This document shows positions 1 to 8,567 of a stretch of DNA of 64,000 nt, piece after piece; the stretch's first letter is position 1, and each line of letters starts with the position of its first letter. This DNA is from Bacillus siamensis KCTC 13613 (GTDB taxonomy: Bacteria > Bacillota > Bacilli > Bacillales > Bacillaceae), in the NCBI RefSeq assembly GCF_000262045.1, contig NZ_AJVF01000015.1, positions 1 to 64,000 of the forward strand. The letters are read 5' to 3'. The notes beneath the pieces are model-generated. The model was not told where the DNA came from and ran no database searches. It saw only the letters and a program-made list of their open reading frames with translations. The position numbers were made by a program, and so were the translations under genes.

Positions 1-1560
1 CTCCGGCGAGCGTTCAGCGAGCACGCCGACCATGCTTTCTTTGCGGACGCCTTTTTGGCGGAGGCGAACAGCGAGCCTGTCTGTGTACCGGTCAAGCTCG
101 GCGTACGTCAGCATACCGTCTGGGAAACGTAGCGCCGGACGATGCGGCGAAAGCGCAGCGCGGCGGGTAAACAGCCCGTGAAGCGTAGGAGCCGGCAGTT
201 CAACCGTTTCTGTACGGTTAAACGCAGTTAACACCCGTTTCTTTTCTTTTTCATCCGCCATATCAATATGCCGAATCAGCCGGTTTGGATTTCTAACGGC
301 ATTTTCAACGATCGTCAGCAAATGAGTTTGAATCCGTTTTATCGATGTTTCAGTAAATAAAGCGGATTGATAATCAAAATTCAGCTCAATCAATCCCGTA
401 TCTGTCCGCTCCTTAATTAAAATGGACAGCTCATTTGCCGTATGCCCGCTGAAAAACATCGCCGTTTCATAATCGAAACCCTCCGCCTGACGCCATGCGA
501 GAGGCTGGTATTGCATCGAAATCCCGATGATATTTTGCAGATCGTGATGAACCTGCCTTAATTCATTGACAAAAAGATTGTAAGGATATTTCTGGTGCCG
601 CATAACAGACAGCTGCTGTTTTCCTACACTGCGGACAAAAGACAGGAACTCCGCATCCGGATCTGCCGTCATTCTGATCGGCAGCGTGCTGACAAACATG
701 CCGAGCATATCCTTTTCGAGCTTGGAACCCCGGTTTCCGTAATAAGTACCGATGGCAATATCCTTTTTAGCCGTCAGACGGCTGATGCATATGTATAACG
801 AAGCCATAAACAGAGAGATGATGCTGACATTATGATCTTTGCAAAAACGCCGGATTGATTGTTCTAAGGAGTGGGAAAGAGTGATTGTATCTCTTGAAGC
901 TGCAGTGCTTTGTCTAAGATGAGAGGTTCGTTCCGCAAGTGAAAGGTGTTCAGGAACAGTTCGGTACGTTTCAGTCCAAAATGAACGATCTTTTTGAAAA
1001 CGGGAAGATTGTAAATATTGCTGTTCTTTTTCCATGTAGCTGAGATAGGATGGGCTTTGATGGTCGGCCAAATCCTCGCTTCGCATGATTTTTTGATAGA
1101 TTTCAATGAGCTGATTGCCGAGCAGATTGAGCGAGATACCGTCCATGATAATATGGTGAAATTTTGAATAAAGCCAAACTTCTTCGTCTGACATGACAAG
1201 CAGAGTAAATTGATACAGCGGTGAATGAAACAGCTTGAACGGAACACGCGTCTGTGTGTCAATCCATGCATCCCGCTCTGATTGATCAATATGAGTAAAA
1301 TCAACGGTCTCTAAAGAAATCGGCCGATGCCCCGCCAGATACAGCTGGGGTTCTGAGCCGTCCCCTTCCGTCAGTTGAAACCTGAGCGAATCATTTTGCA
1401 AGATAGAGAAATCTAAAGCACGGCGCAATACGTCAAAGTCGATATTCCCCCTGAATTTGACGCACGCCGCGAGATTGCAGATACTTGTGCCCGGCTCGAG
1501 CAGCTCTGTAAACCAGACTCTTCTTTGGGCGTGAGTTAAAGAATAAACAGTGTTCTTCAA
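1..1560 (-). CDS. ppsA: Fengycin/plipastatin synthetase subunit 1, N-terminal part (NRPS; runs off the window)
   Basis: An open frame runs leftward from a TTG codon at 1560 to the window edge without a stop, giving the first 520 residues of a nonribosomal peptide synthetase. A GGAGGG ribosome site lies six bases upstream of the TTG. The protein begins with the Ser-Leu-Thr-His-Ala-Gln-Arg-Arg-Val-Trp signature of condensation domains and has the HHxxxDG catalytic motif as HHIIMDG near residue 145. It ends inside the start of the adenylation domain. The position directly upstream of dacC matches ppsA in B. subtilis, called fenA or fenC in other strains. It would load and join the first amino acids of the antifungal lipopeptide on the cytoplasmic assembly line. 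An initiating condensation domain fits lipo-initiation with a beta-hydroxy fatty acid. The identity as fengycin rather than another lipopeptide rests on gene order. Confidence 0.85.
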   Translation of the reverse strand, partial: MKNTVYSLTHAQRRVWFTELLEPGTSICNLAACVKFRGNIDFDVLRRALDFSILQNDSLRFQLTEGDGSEPQLYLAGHRPISLETVDFTHIDQSERDAWIDTQTRVPFKLFHSPLYQFTLLVMSDEEVWLYSKFHHIIMDGISLNLLGNQLIEIYQKIMRSEDLADHQSPSYLSYMEKEQQYLQSSRFQKDRSFWTETYRTVPEHLSLAERTSHLRQSTAASRDTITLSHSLEQSIRRFCKDHNVSIISLFMASLYICISRLTAKKDIAIGTYYGNRGSKLEKDMLGMFVSTLPIRMTADPDAEFLSFVRSVGKQQLSVMRHQKYPYNLFVNELRQVHHDLQNIIGISMQYQPLAWRQAEGFDYETAMFFSGHTANELSILIKERTDTGLIELNFDYQSALFTETSIKRIQTHLLTIVENAVRNPNRLIRHIDMADEKEKKRVLTAFNRTETVELPAPTLHGLFTRRAALSPHRPALRFPDGMLTYAELDRYTDRLAVRLRQKGVRKESMVGVLAERSPE

Positions 1561-2001
1561 TGGAATCCCTCCATTTCAATTTAAGAGGATAAGAAAGTGA
1601 AATAATTACAATTAAAATTCGACATCATATGACTAAATCATCCATATAGCATTATTTTAAAACATATTTTAGAAATCACAATAAAAAATTAAATTTTCTC
1701 TAACATTTTTTAGAATATAGTATATTGTACTTACTTATATCCTTCATTTCTATAATTTTTATACCATGTAAAACGGTATGTATGCACATCACAAACTGGT
1801 TCTTAAATACTATAACAAGGAATAAAATGTATAATAAATCGCATCTTTAAAAAGATTTTGCCTCCCGGAAAAAAGTTTTTATAATAAAAATGAAAAATCG
1901 GTGACACATAAGATAAGAAAGTGTCAAAAAGTCGGAATATTGAAGATATTACTTTTTGAAGAGATTGTTTCATAATAGCAATATAATATTCGTTTTCCAT
2001 C
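1561..2001. other. AT-rich intergenic region upstream of the NRPS gene
   Basis: About 440 bases without a credible gene lie between the NRPS start and the dacC terminator. The stretch is very AT-rich and should hold the leftward promoter of the synthetase operon. I could not single out a convincing -35/-10 pair. Short open frames here lack ribosome sites. Confidence 0.5.
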
Positions 2002-2037
2002 AAAAAAAGCCGGATCCTATAAGGATCGGCTTTTTTA
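2002..2037 (-). terminator. dacC terminator
   Basis: A stem made of AGCCGATCC and GGATCCGGCT (one bulged base) with a TTAT loop and a run of T on the minus strand sits at the dacC stop codon. It overlaps the last codons. Confidence 0.85.
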
Positions 2038-3510
2038 TTGATTTGCCAGCACGACTGCGATTTTGTCTTCAATGTCCTTTCCGTCATCTTCGTCAAGCAA
2101 TCCGTTTTGAAGCACGGAAAAAATAAGCGTATCCCCTGTTTTTGTTTCCGCATAGCCGGCAATTGAACTGACTGAGGTTAGTGACCCGGTTTTCGCTTTA
2201 ATTTTGCCTTCTGCCGGAGTATTCTTCAGCCGGTTCCGAAGTGTGCCTCCCGTCATTCTGTCACTTGCACCGGCGACAGGGAGCGAACGAAGGAAAGCCG
2301 GGTACCACTTTTCTTTCTGAACGGCATACAAAAGCTCTCCGATTTGTTCGGCGGATACGCCGTTAATATGAGAAACGCCGGATCCGTCTCTGGCAATCAA
2401 TTCATCCGGATTCAGCCCGAACGATTTGAGCTCCGATTTCATCACGTCCAAACCCTTTTCCCAACTGCCCTCGCCTTTTTTCACTTTCCCCATTTCCTTG
2501 ATCAGAATTTCGGCGTGCCCATTGTTGCTCAGTTTCATAAACGGGATCAATAATTCCGAAAGAGGCATGGATGTCCGTGATGTGACTGGCTGGGTGTGAT
2601 GCGGCATGCGCCCGGCTTTGGCCTTCCCTTTTACAGTGATGCCCTGTTTAGTAAGTGCTTGTTTCCATAAATCTAACGCATAGGACGACGGATCCCACAC
2701 TGCCGCCCATTCTCTTGCCTTTGCCGCGCCCGCCGGCATGGTTCCCTTTACCGTAATCACATTGCCCCCATGCTCCCGTTCAACCGTCAAATCTTTCTTT
2801 TCATCAGAAGCGACGGTTTTCACTTCATTTTTCACACGTACGACGTCCGTATGGGGAGAAATCGTAATACGCGCCTTTTTACCGGGCTGTTCCGCCGGGC
2901 TGATTTCCGCAATCACCGTTCCGGTATCATAATCCTCATTCGGTGAAGCGGTAAGAGCTGATACTTGCGCGCCATAATATTGGCCTTCATCACTCCACGG
3001 AAGATCAACTGAATACCTGATATCGTCATACCGTGAATCATCCCCGACCAGATCTCCTTGAATGACACGGATGCCTCTGGCTTTGACTTGTTTAGCCATC
3101 TTCTCAAAATCAGAAGCCAATAGGGTCGGATCGCCACTTCCTTTGAGATAAAGGTTTCCGCGCAGCTGTTTTCCTTTCACGGCGCCGTCTGCCCGTACTT
3201 CTGTTTTAAAGGTGTAATCTTCTCCAAGAACGGAAAGCGCCGCAGATGCCGTCAGCAGCTTCATCAGTGATGCAGGCCTCAGTCTCATATCTTCCCGGCT
3301 GCCAAACAGCACCTCCCCTGTTTTTGCCGATCGGACACTGACGCCTGCCGCGGCGCCCTTTAAGGCAGGTTCTTCATTCAGAATGTGTTCCAGCTCTTTT
3401 TGCAACGCATTTTTTTGTTCGGCCGCTTGGGCGGAATCATCAATATAAGGAACGGCGGCTATGACCAAAAGGAGAAACACCGCGGCCAAGCGTTTGACAT
3501 ATGTTTTCAA
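2035..3510 (-). CDS. dacC: D-alanyl-D-alanine carboxypeptidase/endopeptidase (PBP4a)
   Basis: Class C low-molecular-weight penicillin-binding protein that trims stem peptides of peptidoglycan outside the membrane. The three active-site motifs are visible: SLMK (SxxK, about residue 81), SNN (SxN) and KTG in KAKTGSLTS. An N-terminal signal peptide ends near DDSAQA. I start the gene at the TTG at 3510 because it has an AGGCGGGG ribosome site about six bases upstream and gives 491 residues, the length I recall for B. subtilis DacC. An ATG at 3543 would add 11 residues and overlap the end of galM. It lies just downstream of galM in the same orientation, 19 bases apart, so the two may be cotranscribed. 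Confidence 0.93.
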   Translation of the reverse strand: MKTYVKRLAAVFLLLVIAAVPYIDDSAQAAEQKNALQKELEHILNEEPALKGAAAGVSVRSAKTGEVLFGSREDMRLRPASLMKLLTASAALSVLGEDYTFKTEVRADGAVKGKQLRGNLYLKGSGDPTLLASDFEKMAKQVKARGIRVIQGDLVGDDSRYDDIRYSVDLPWSDEGQYYGAQVSALTASPNEDYDTGTVIAEISPAEQPGKKARITISPHTDVVRVKNEVKTVASDEKKDLTVEREHGGNVITVKGTMPAGAAKAREWAAVWDPSSYALDLWKQALTKQGITVKGKAKAGRMPHHTQPVTSRTSMPLSELLIPFMKLSNNGHAEILIKEMGKVKKGEGSWEKGLDVMKSELKSFGLNPDELIARDGSGVSHINGVSAEQIGELLYAVQKEKWYPAFLRSLPVAGASDRMTGGTLRNRLKNTPAEGKIKAKTGSLTSVSSIAGYAETKTGDTLIFSVLQNGLLDEDDGKDIEDKIAVVLANQ

Positions 3511-3529
3511 TGTTATCCCCGCCTCTTTC

Positions 3530-4522
<993 letters not shown>

Positions 4523-4569
4523 CTAGCATGTATAGGAATTCCATTTTCTAAACTCATTTTCCTTCTCTG

Positions 4570-4602
4570 AAAAAAACATCGCCCGTATGAACTGAGCGAT
4601 GT
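4570..4602 (-). terminator. yoeA terminator
   Basis: Minus-strand hairpin CATCGC ... GCGATG followed by a T run, just downstream of the yoeA stop codon and upstream of galM. Confidence 0.75.
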
Positions 4603-4613
4603 GCGGTAAAACC

Positions 4614-6002
4614 TTATTGAATCAGCCGCGTAATCTGTTTTTTCTTCCATACAAACCGGTAATAGCCGTACTGCAGCAGCAGGCTGATGACAAAAGCTGC
4701 CGGATAACCGACCCAAATGCCGAGAATGCCGAGTTTCGTGTAATGAGATAGTATAAAGGCGATAGGCACCTCAATTCCCCAAATTGCAAAAATGCTGATA
4801 ACAGTCGGCCATAATACCGTACCGCTCGCCCGCATTGTCGCTGAAACGATCTGAGCGTGACCGAAAATCAGATAGCTCCAAAGTGTAATCATAATAAGAT
4901 TGCGGGCAATATGAAGCGTATCCTGATCGGTTAAAAACAAAGCCAGTATCTGCCGGGAGAAGGTGTAAATCAGCACAATCAAAACCCCGCCGATCAAATA
5001 ATTCAGGCCGATGCCGACTTTGATGACCTGCTTCAGCCGGCCGAATTGATTGGCTCCTATGGATTGGGCGGCAAAAATTGAAACGGCGATACCGAGGCTT
5101 ACCGCCGGCATCTGCACATAACTCGCCACTTGGTTGACAACCCCGTAAGCAGCCGTCGCATTTGATCCGTAATGATTCACAAAAGAGATGACCGCGATTT
5201 CAGAAAGCGATACGAGAATCATATTGATGCTCGACGGAATACCGAGCCGCAGTAAAAGCGCGAGCAGCTTTTTGTCCATTTTAAGAGAGCGGAACGCAGT
5301 CTGGTCAAATGCAAGCGGGTGCTTCTTTTTCCGCAAATAAACCATCAGCACGATAAATGTCACGATGTTTGAAATGACCGTTGCATACGCTGATCCGTAA
5401 ATGCCGAACTTCGGAAGCCCGAAAAGTCCGAGAATCAATAAAGGCAAAAGCCCGATGTTAATGACCGTACTGACGATTAACGTATAAAACGGGGTCTTTG
5501 AATCTCCCGTTCCGCGTAAAAATGTTGTATAAGCAAAATATAAAAACATCAGCGGCATCGCGCAAAACAGAATGCGCGCATATCGGACACTGACATCTAT
5601 TACGTTTTCCGGCGTTCCCATCAGCCGCAAAATATCAAGCGTAAACACACTGCCGACAACTGCCAGAACAATACCGAGCATAAAGGTAAACGTCAGCGTA
5701 GTGCCGACAATCGCTTTCATTCTCTCTTCGTTTTTCGCGCCGTAAGCCTGCCCGATCAGAATGGAACTTCCTGAACCGATTCCGATTGTAAAGGAAATCA
5801 GCAGGAAAAACAGCGGAAAAAAAGACGATACGGCGGCAAGCGCATCGACTCCGAGCCACCTCCCGACAAACACCATTCCGACCAACTGGCCGACAGATTG
5901 CAATACGTTGCTTAATAGCAGCGGGACTAAAAATAATGACATAGACCGCCAGACAGACTGGCCGGGGCCTTCCGCTGTCTCCAGATTATCTTGTACCTCC
6001 AT
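4614..6002 (-). CDS. yoeA: MATE family efflux transporter
   Basis: Integral membrane exporter of the multidrug and toxic compound extrusion family, normally driven by Na+ or H+. The 462-residue protein has twelve hydrophobic segments in two six-helix halves. The family signature is visible as the N-terminal PLLLSNVLQSVGQLVGMVFVG segment and the repeated half starting near residue 230. The start ATG at 6002 follows an AAAGGAG ribosome site eight bases away. It is divergent from iseA and separated from galM by a terminator, so it is probably a single-gene transcript. The substrate cannot be told from sequence. Confidence 0.9.
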   Translation of the reverse strand: MEVQDNLETAEGPGQSVWRSMSLFLVPLLLSNVLQSVGQLVGMVFVGRWLGVDALAAVSSFFPLFFLLISFTIGIGSGSSILIGQAYGAKNEERMKAIVGTTLTFTFMLGIVLAVVGSVFTLDILRLMGTPENVIDVSVRYARILFCAMPLMFLYFAYTTFLRGTGDSKTPFYTLIVSTVINIGLLPLLILGLFGLPKFGIYGSAYATVISNIVTFIVLMVYLRKKKHPLAFDQTAFRSLKMDKKLLALLLRLGIPSSINMILVSLSEIAVISFVNHYGSNATAAYGVVNQVASYVQMPAVSLGIAVSIFAAQSIGANQFGRLKQVIKVGIGLNYLIGGVLIVLIYTFSRQILALFLTDQDTLHIARNLIMITLWSYLIFGHAQIVSATMRASGTVLWPTVISIFAIWGIEVPIAFILSHYTKLGILGIWVGYPAAFVISLLLQYGYYRFVWKKKQITRLIQ

Positions 6003-6158
6003 ATGTAGGACTCCTTTTTTGATTTTCTTCCATTTTATTATTCAGCAGACAGCTTGTAAAAACCTTTTGTTCAATGAAACTCTTTATCTTTTTCGTCCGT
6101 CTTACATGGAAATAAATCATAAAAATAAAAAGTGCGGAAAATATTTCTGAAAAGGTAT

Positions 6159-6193
6159 TGTAATCTTACCGTAATTATTGTAACATTTGTAAC
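6159..6193 (+). promoter_or_regulatory. WalR-type boxes upstream of iseA
   Basis: TGTAAT at 6159 and CGTAAT at 6170 are spaced by five bases, close to the WalR (YycF) consensus TGTWAH-N5-TGTWAH with one mismatch. TGTAAC repeats follow at 6179 and 6188. iseA is a known WalR-repressed gene in B. subtilis, which supports the reading. Confidence 0.6.
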
Positions 6194-6230
6194 ATAAGAG
6201 AAAGAGATTCGTTGAAGGAGAGATTATATC

Positions 6231-6773
6231 ATGAAAAAATGGCTATTATTCCTCACTACTATTACATTGATTCTATCACTGGGCACTGCGGCGACTGCCA
6301 AAAATACGCCTAATGACCTAACACAAAAACAAGCACTTCAGCTGGCTCTGTCAGCAAGAGAACATTTTTGGAACACCATGAGCGGAGGAACGCTTAAGTC
6401 AAAAGCAAACTGCACATCCGAGCAGTTCGAATATCAAAATCTTCAATATGTATTCATGTGCAAAGAACTCGGAACAAAAGCGAAAGCCGTAAAATATCTG
6501 ACACCCGCTTTTACAAAGCAGGCGATTGATAAAGGGCTTAAAGAGTACCACTTCACCGTAAAAGACGGCAAATTGGCTGTTCCGGTCGGCGACGGGGATA
6601 ACCTCCTGAATTGGAAAAAAGCAAAAATGACCCTTCTTTCTAAAAAAGGAAGCGTCCAAACGTACCGCTTCACTGTACCGACTCTTGACGGTTCTCCGTC
6701 AGCAAAACGCGACGTTACATTCGTAAAAGAAAACAACATTTGGAAAGTCAATCAATTTGATGCTGTTATATAA
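6231..6773 (+). CDS. iseA: Inhibitor of cell-separation D,L-endopeptidases
   Basis: Secreted 180-residue protein (older name yoeB) that binds and inhibits NlpC/P60 D,L-endopeptidases such as LytF and CwlO-type autolysins at the cell wall. A signal peptide of about 23 residues ends near ATAAK. The mature part keeps the family pattern FWxTMSG, CKELGTKxK, LLNWKKA and the C-terminal TFVKxxxxWKVN. Its start has a GAAGGAG ribosome site. WalR-type boxes precede it, linking it to control of autolysis by the WalRK cell-wall system. A strong terminator follows at once, so it is monocistronic. Confidence 0.92.
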   Translation: MKKWLLFLTTITLILSLGTAATAKNTPNDLTQKQALQLALSAREHFWNTMSGGTLKSKANCTSEQFEYQNLQYVFMCKELGTKAKAVKYLTPAFTKQAIDKGLKEYHFTVKDGKLAVPVGDGDNLLNWKKAKMTLLSKKGSVQTYRFTVPTLDGSPSAKRDVTFVKENNIWKVNQFDAVI

Positions 6774-6775
6774 AG

Positions 6776-6802
6776 AAAAGCCCGCTTTTAGCGGGCTTTT
6801 TT
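6776..6802 (+). terminator. iseA terminator
   Basis: AAAGCCCGC/GCGGGCTTT stem with a six-T tail two bases after the stop codon. Confidence 0.9.
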
Positions 6803-7048
6803 GAATGATGCAATGGCGTGGAAAGGCTTTTCATGTCACGAAATATTTAGAGCATATGAGGGATTAATTATTATTTGAGTGTAATTAAAAAACTACGTGA
6901 AGAAGATACACGAAACACCCTTTATCTGTTTGAAAAAATGCCTGACGTGTAAACATCTGTTTAAAAATGTGCAAAATTTGTGTAAAAAAATAAAATTGCA
7001 TCGTTTTTCAGTGGGTTTTCACAAAAATAAAAAGCTTACAAAAACGAC
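6803..7048. other. Non-coding AT-rich stretch between iseA and tRNA-Arg
   Basis: About 250 bases without a plausible gene. The stretch has several poly-A/T tracts and TGTAAA/TGTTTA half-sites but no clear promoter. I see no copy of the tRNA 3' end that would mark an attachment scar. Confidence 0.4.
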
Positions 7049-7077
7049 AAAAACCCTTGTGTGACAAGGGTTTTTCT
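7049..7077 (-). terminator. tRNA-Arg terminator
   Basis: AAACCCTTG/CAAGGGTTT stem with flanking A and T runs on both sides. It lies downstream of the leftward tRNA gene and would work in either direction. Confidence 0.8.
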
Positions 7078-7120
7078 GTTCTACCGACATTATTAATCTG
7101 CACCTATCTTATGCCGAAAA

Positions 7121-7193
7121 CGCTCTAGGAGAGATTCGAACTCCCGACCTGCAGTTTAGGAAACTGCTGCACTATCCGCTGTGCTACTAGAGC
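7121..7193 (-). tRNA. tRNA-Arg (anticodon CCU)
   Basis: The minus strand folds into a full cloverleaf. It has a seven-pair acceptor GCTCTAG/CTAGAGC and a D arm beginning GCAC with GGATAG in the loop. The anticodon arm is GCAGTTTCCTAAACTGC with CCT in the loop, and the T arm has TTCGAAT. The discriminator base is G and CCA is not encoded. It reads AGG codons. It lies 40 bases from the recombinase gene yoeC, a typical integration neighbourhood. Confidence 0.95.
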
Positions 7194-7232
7194 CTGCTTA
7201 TATAGTAACGCTGGCGGCCGTTTTTTTCAAGC

Positions 7233-7778
7233 CTACAGCCCGCCGAACACTTTATAAGCCGCTCTCGTCGTATCCTCATCTATTCCGATATAACGCATCG
7301 TAATAGACGGAGAAGAATGATTTAATATCCGCTGGAGTTCGGCAATATCTTTCGTCCTCTGATAAAAATGATACCCGAACGTCTTTCTCAGCGTATGCGT
7401 CCCGATCTCCTCCAATCCGCACGCAGCAGCTGCTTCTTTTAATATTCTGTATGCCTGAATCCGCGAAATAGGCTTATTCGTCCGTTTCGATTTAAACAAA
7501 TAGTCATTCTCTTTCATATCTTTTGTATATGCGTATATGTCGGCCTTTAGAGATTCCAATATCAGAATTTTTCTTTTCTTTCTCGTTTTGCTCTCAGTCG
7601 CCCATACATGATCTTTGTTTCTGACATCCCTTACGCGAAGCGGCAGAACATCAGAAATCCGCAGTGCACTGTTCATGCCGAAAATAAATAAAAAATAATC
7701 ACGTTCACTTTTCTTCATTAAATACTGTTTGACTTCCTGGATCTTCTCCAAACTTCGGATCGGCTGTACGATATGCAT
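7233..7778 (-). CDS. yoeC: Small tyrosine recombinase/integrase
   Basis: A 181-residue protein made essentially of the catalytic domain of the phage integrase family. The Arg of box I is in SALRISDVLPL, the conserved Lys region is SKTRKKRK, box II is HTLRKTFGYH, and box II ends with LNHSSPSITMRY, whose Tyr is the expected nucleophile. The N-terminal core-binding domain of ordinary integrases is missing, as in other short Bacillus homologues. The start is the ATG at 7778 behind AAGGGG; the TTG one codon upstream is unlikely. It sits next to tRNA-Arg and 315 bases from the excisionase-like yoeD in the same direction, so the pair looks like the remainder of an integrated element. Confidence 0.88.
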   Translation of the reverse strand: MHIVQPIRSLEKIQEVKQYLMKKSERDYFLFIFGMNSALRISDVLPLRVRDVRNKDHVWATESKTRKKRKILILESLKADIYAYTKDMKENDYLFKSKRTNKPISRIQAYRILKEAAAACGLEEIGTHTLRKTFGYHFYQRTKDIAELQRILNHSSPSITMRYIGIDEDTTRAAYKVFGGL

Positions 7779-7803
7779 CAAAAAACCCCTTATAATTGGT
7801 AAA

Positions 7804-7827
7804 GTAACATATTGAGGATTATGTTAC
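7804..7827. repeat. Palindrome 1 upstream of yoeC
   Basis: GTAACATA and TATGTTAC form an inverted repeat of eight-base arms around an eight-base spacer, 26 bases upstream of the recombinase start. The outer edges are 24 bases apart, the same as in the second palindrome. Confidence 0.7.
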
Positions 7828-7870
7828 TATTATAGCTGAAACCCATTGAATGATAAAGGATAAAGCCTCT

Positions 7871-7900
7871 TATGTAACATAATATACATAGTGTTACATA
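7871..7900. repeat. Palindrome 2 upstream of yoeC
   Basis: TATGTAACA and TGTTACATA form nine-base arms around twelve bases. The GTAACA/TGTTAC half-sites are again 24 bases edge to edge. The centre is exactly 70 bases from that of palindrome 1. Likely a binding-site pair for a dimeric protein. Confidence 0.7.
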
Positions 7901-7917
7901 AGGAGAATAAGATACCC

Positions 7918-7971
7918 GTGTTCAAAAAGGTCCTCAAAAACATCATTTATATCCCCGTGACGGGATTTTGA
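7918..7971 (+). CDS. Possible micropeptide, 17 residues
   Basis: A GTG codon begins the frame MFKKVLKNIIYIPVTGF with an AAGGAG twelve bases upstream, just after palindrome 2. The peptide is short, basic and hydrophobic. The frame lies inside a larger inverted repeat (TCCTCAAAA ... TTTTGAGGA). The long ribosome-site spacing and lack of a clear promoter make this weak. It may simply be part of a structured non-coding region. Confidence 0.2.
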   Translation: MFKKVLKNIIYIPVTGF

Positions 7972-8063
7972 GGAATCGGAGTCTCTTAGTATTCAAAAAA
8001 GAAAACAGCGCCCTTAAAACGAAATCTGAGCATCCGATTTTTTTGTGAACTGCTGATGAAATG

Positions 8064-8094
8064 CAAAAAAAAGACACAATATGAAATTGTGTCC
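8064..8094 (-). terminator. yoeD terminator
   Basis: GACACAATTTC/ATATTGTGTC hairpin followed by eight T on the minus strand directly after the yoeD stop codon. The 290 bases between it and yoeC hold the two palindromes, another inverted repeat around 7930-7973 and no firm gene. Confidence 0.85.
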
Positions 8095-8324
8095 TAATCT
8101 TCGTCTTTTACATCAATGTCTTCAGGGAGCGGTTCATTTAAAAACTCTTGTATCATTTCTTTATATTTCTCCAGCTGTTCAAGATGGGTTTGAAATTGTT
8201 CTTTGTTGATTAAATATTGCTGCCCGTCATGGACCGCTCTTATTTTATTCGTCAAAATAAGATTGTGTACATATTCTTCAGGAAGACTGGTAAACTCCGC
8301 TGTCTCTTTAATGGTTAAATACAT
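8094..8324 (-). CDS. yoeD: Excisionase-like DNA-binding protein
   Basis: A 76-residue protein whose first half is the winged-helix/MerR-like fold of the excisionase family: LTIKETAEFTSLPEEYVHNLILTNKI followed by the wing VHDGQQYLINKEQF. The second half is acidic and helical. It is the expected partner of the small recombinase yoeC, controlling recombination direction or transcription, but it could be only a regulator. It ends in its own terminator, so it is transcribed apart from yoeC. Confidence 0.8.
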   Translation of the reverse strand: MYLTIKETAEFTSLPEEYVHNLILTNKIRAVHDGQQYLINKEQFQTHLEQLEKYKEMIQEFLNEPLPEDIDVKDED

Positions 8325-8567
8325 GGCTCACGTTCCTTTCATATGTCATGTGAGTGAATTCTGTTTTGTTTATTGTAGCTTATTTTTTGCCTTAATGCTT
8401 GTTTCACAGCTTTTTCTGTCCGGTTTCCCATTTATCCCATTTCCGACTGATTACATTCACACAGAAACCCCGGCTTTTTGCACACCGGACTATTCCGTTT
8501 GTCACTTGTGAAAACAGCACATTTTACTTACTCTATAATTGTAAGCGGAAAACAAAGGAGGCAGACT

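Noticed and set aside
864-1304. 146-codon open frame inside the NRPS gene
   Set aside because: It lies in another frame of the same strand as the condensation domain, whose motifs are clear. No ribosome site or family pattern.
1803-2162. 119-codon frame overlapping the end of dacC
   Set aside because: Starts inside dacC, crosses its terminator and has no domain pattern.
8255-8285. Possible third Ter site inside yoeD
   Set aside because: The ATGTAC core is present but the rest of the consensus is poor and it lies within a conserved coding region.
7121-8324. Intact integrated element at tRNA-Arg
   Set aside because: Only yoeC and yoeD remain; I found no repeat of the tRNA 3' end and no phage or conjugation genes.
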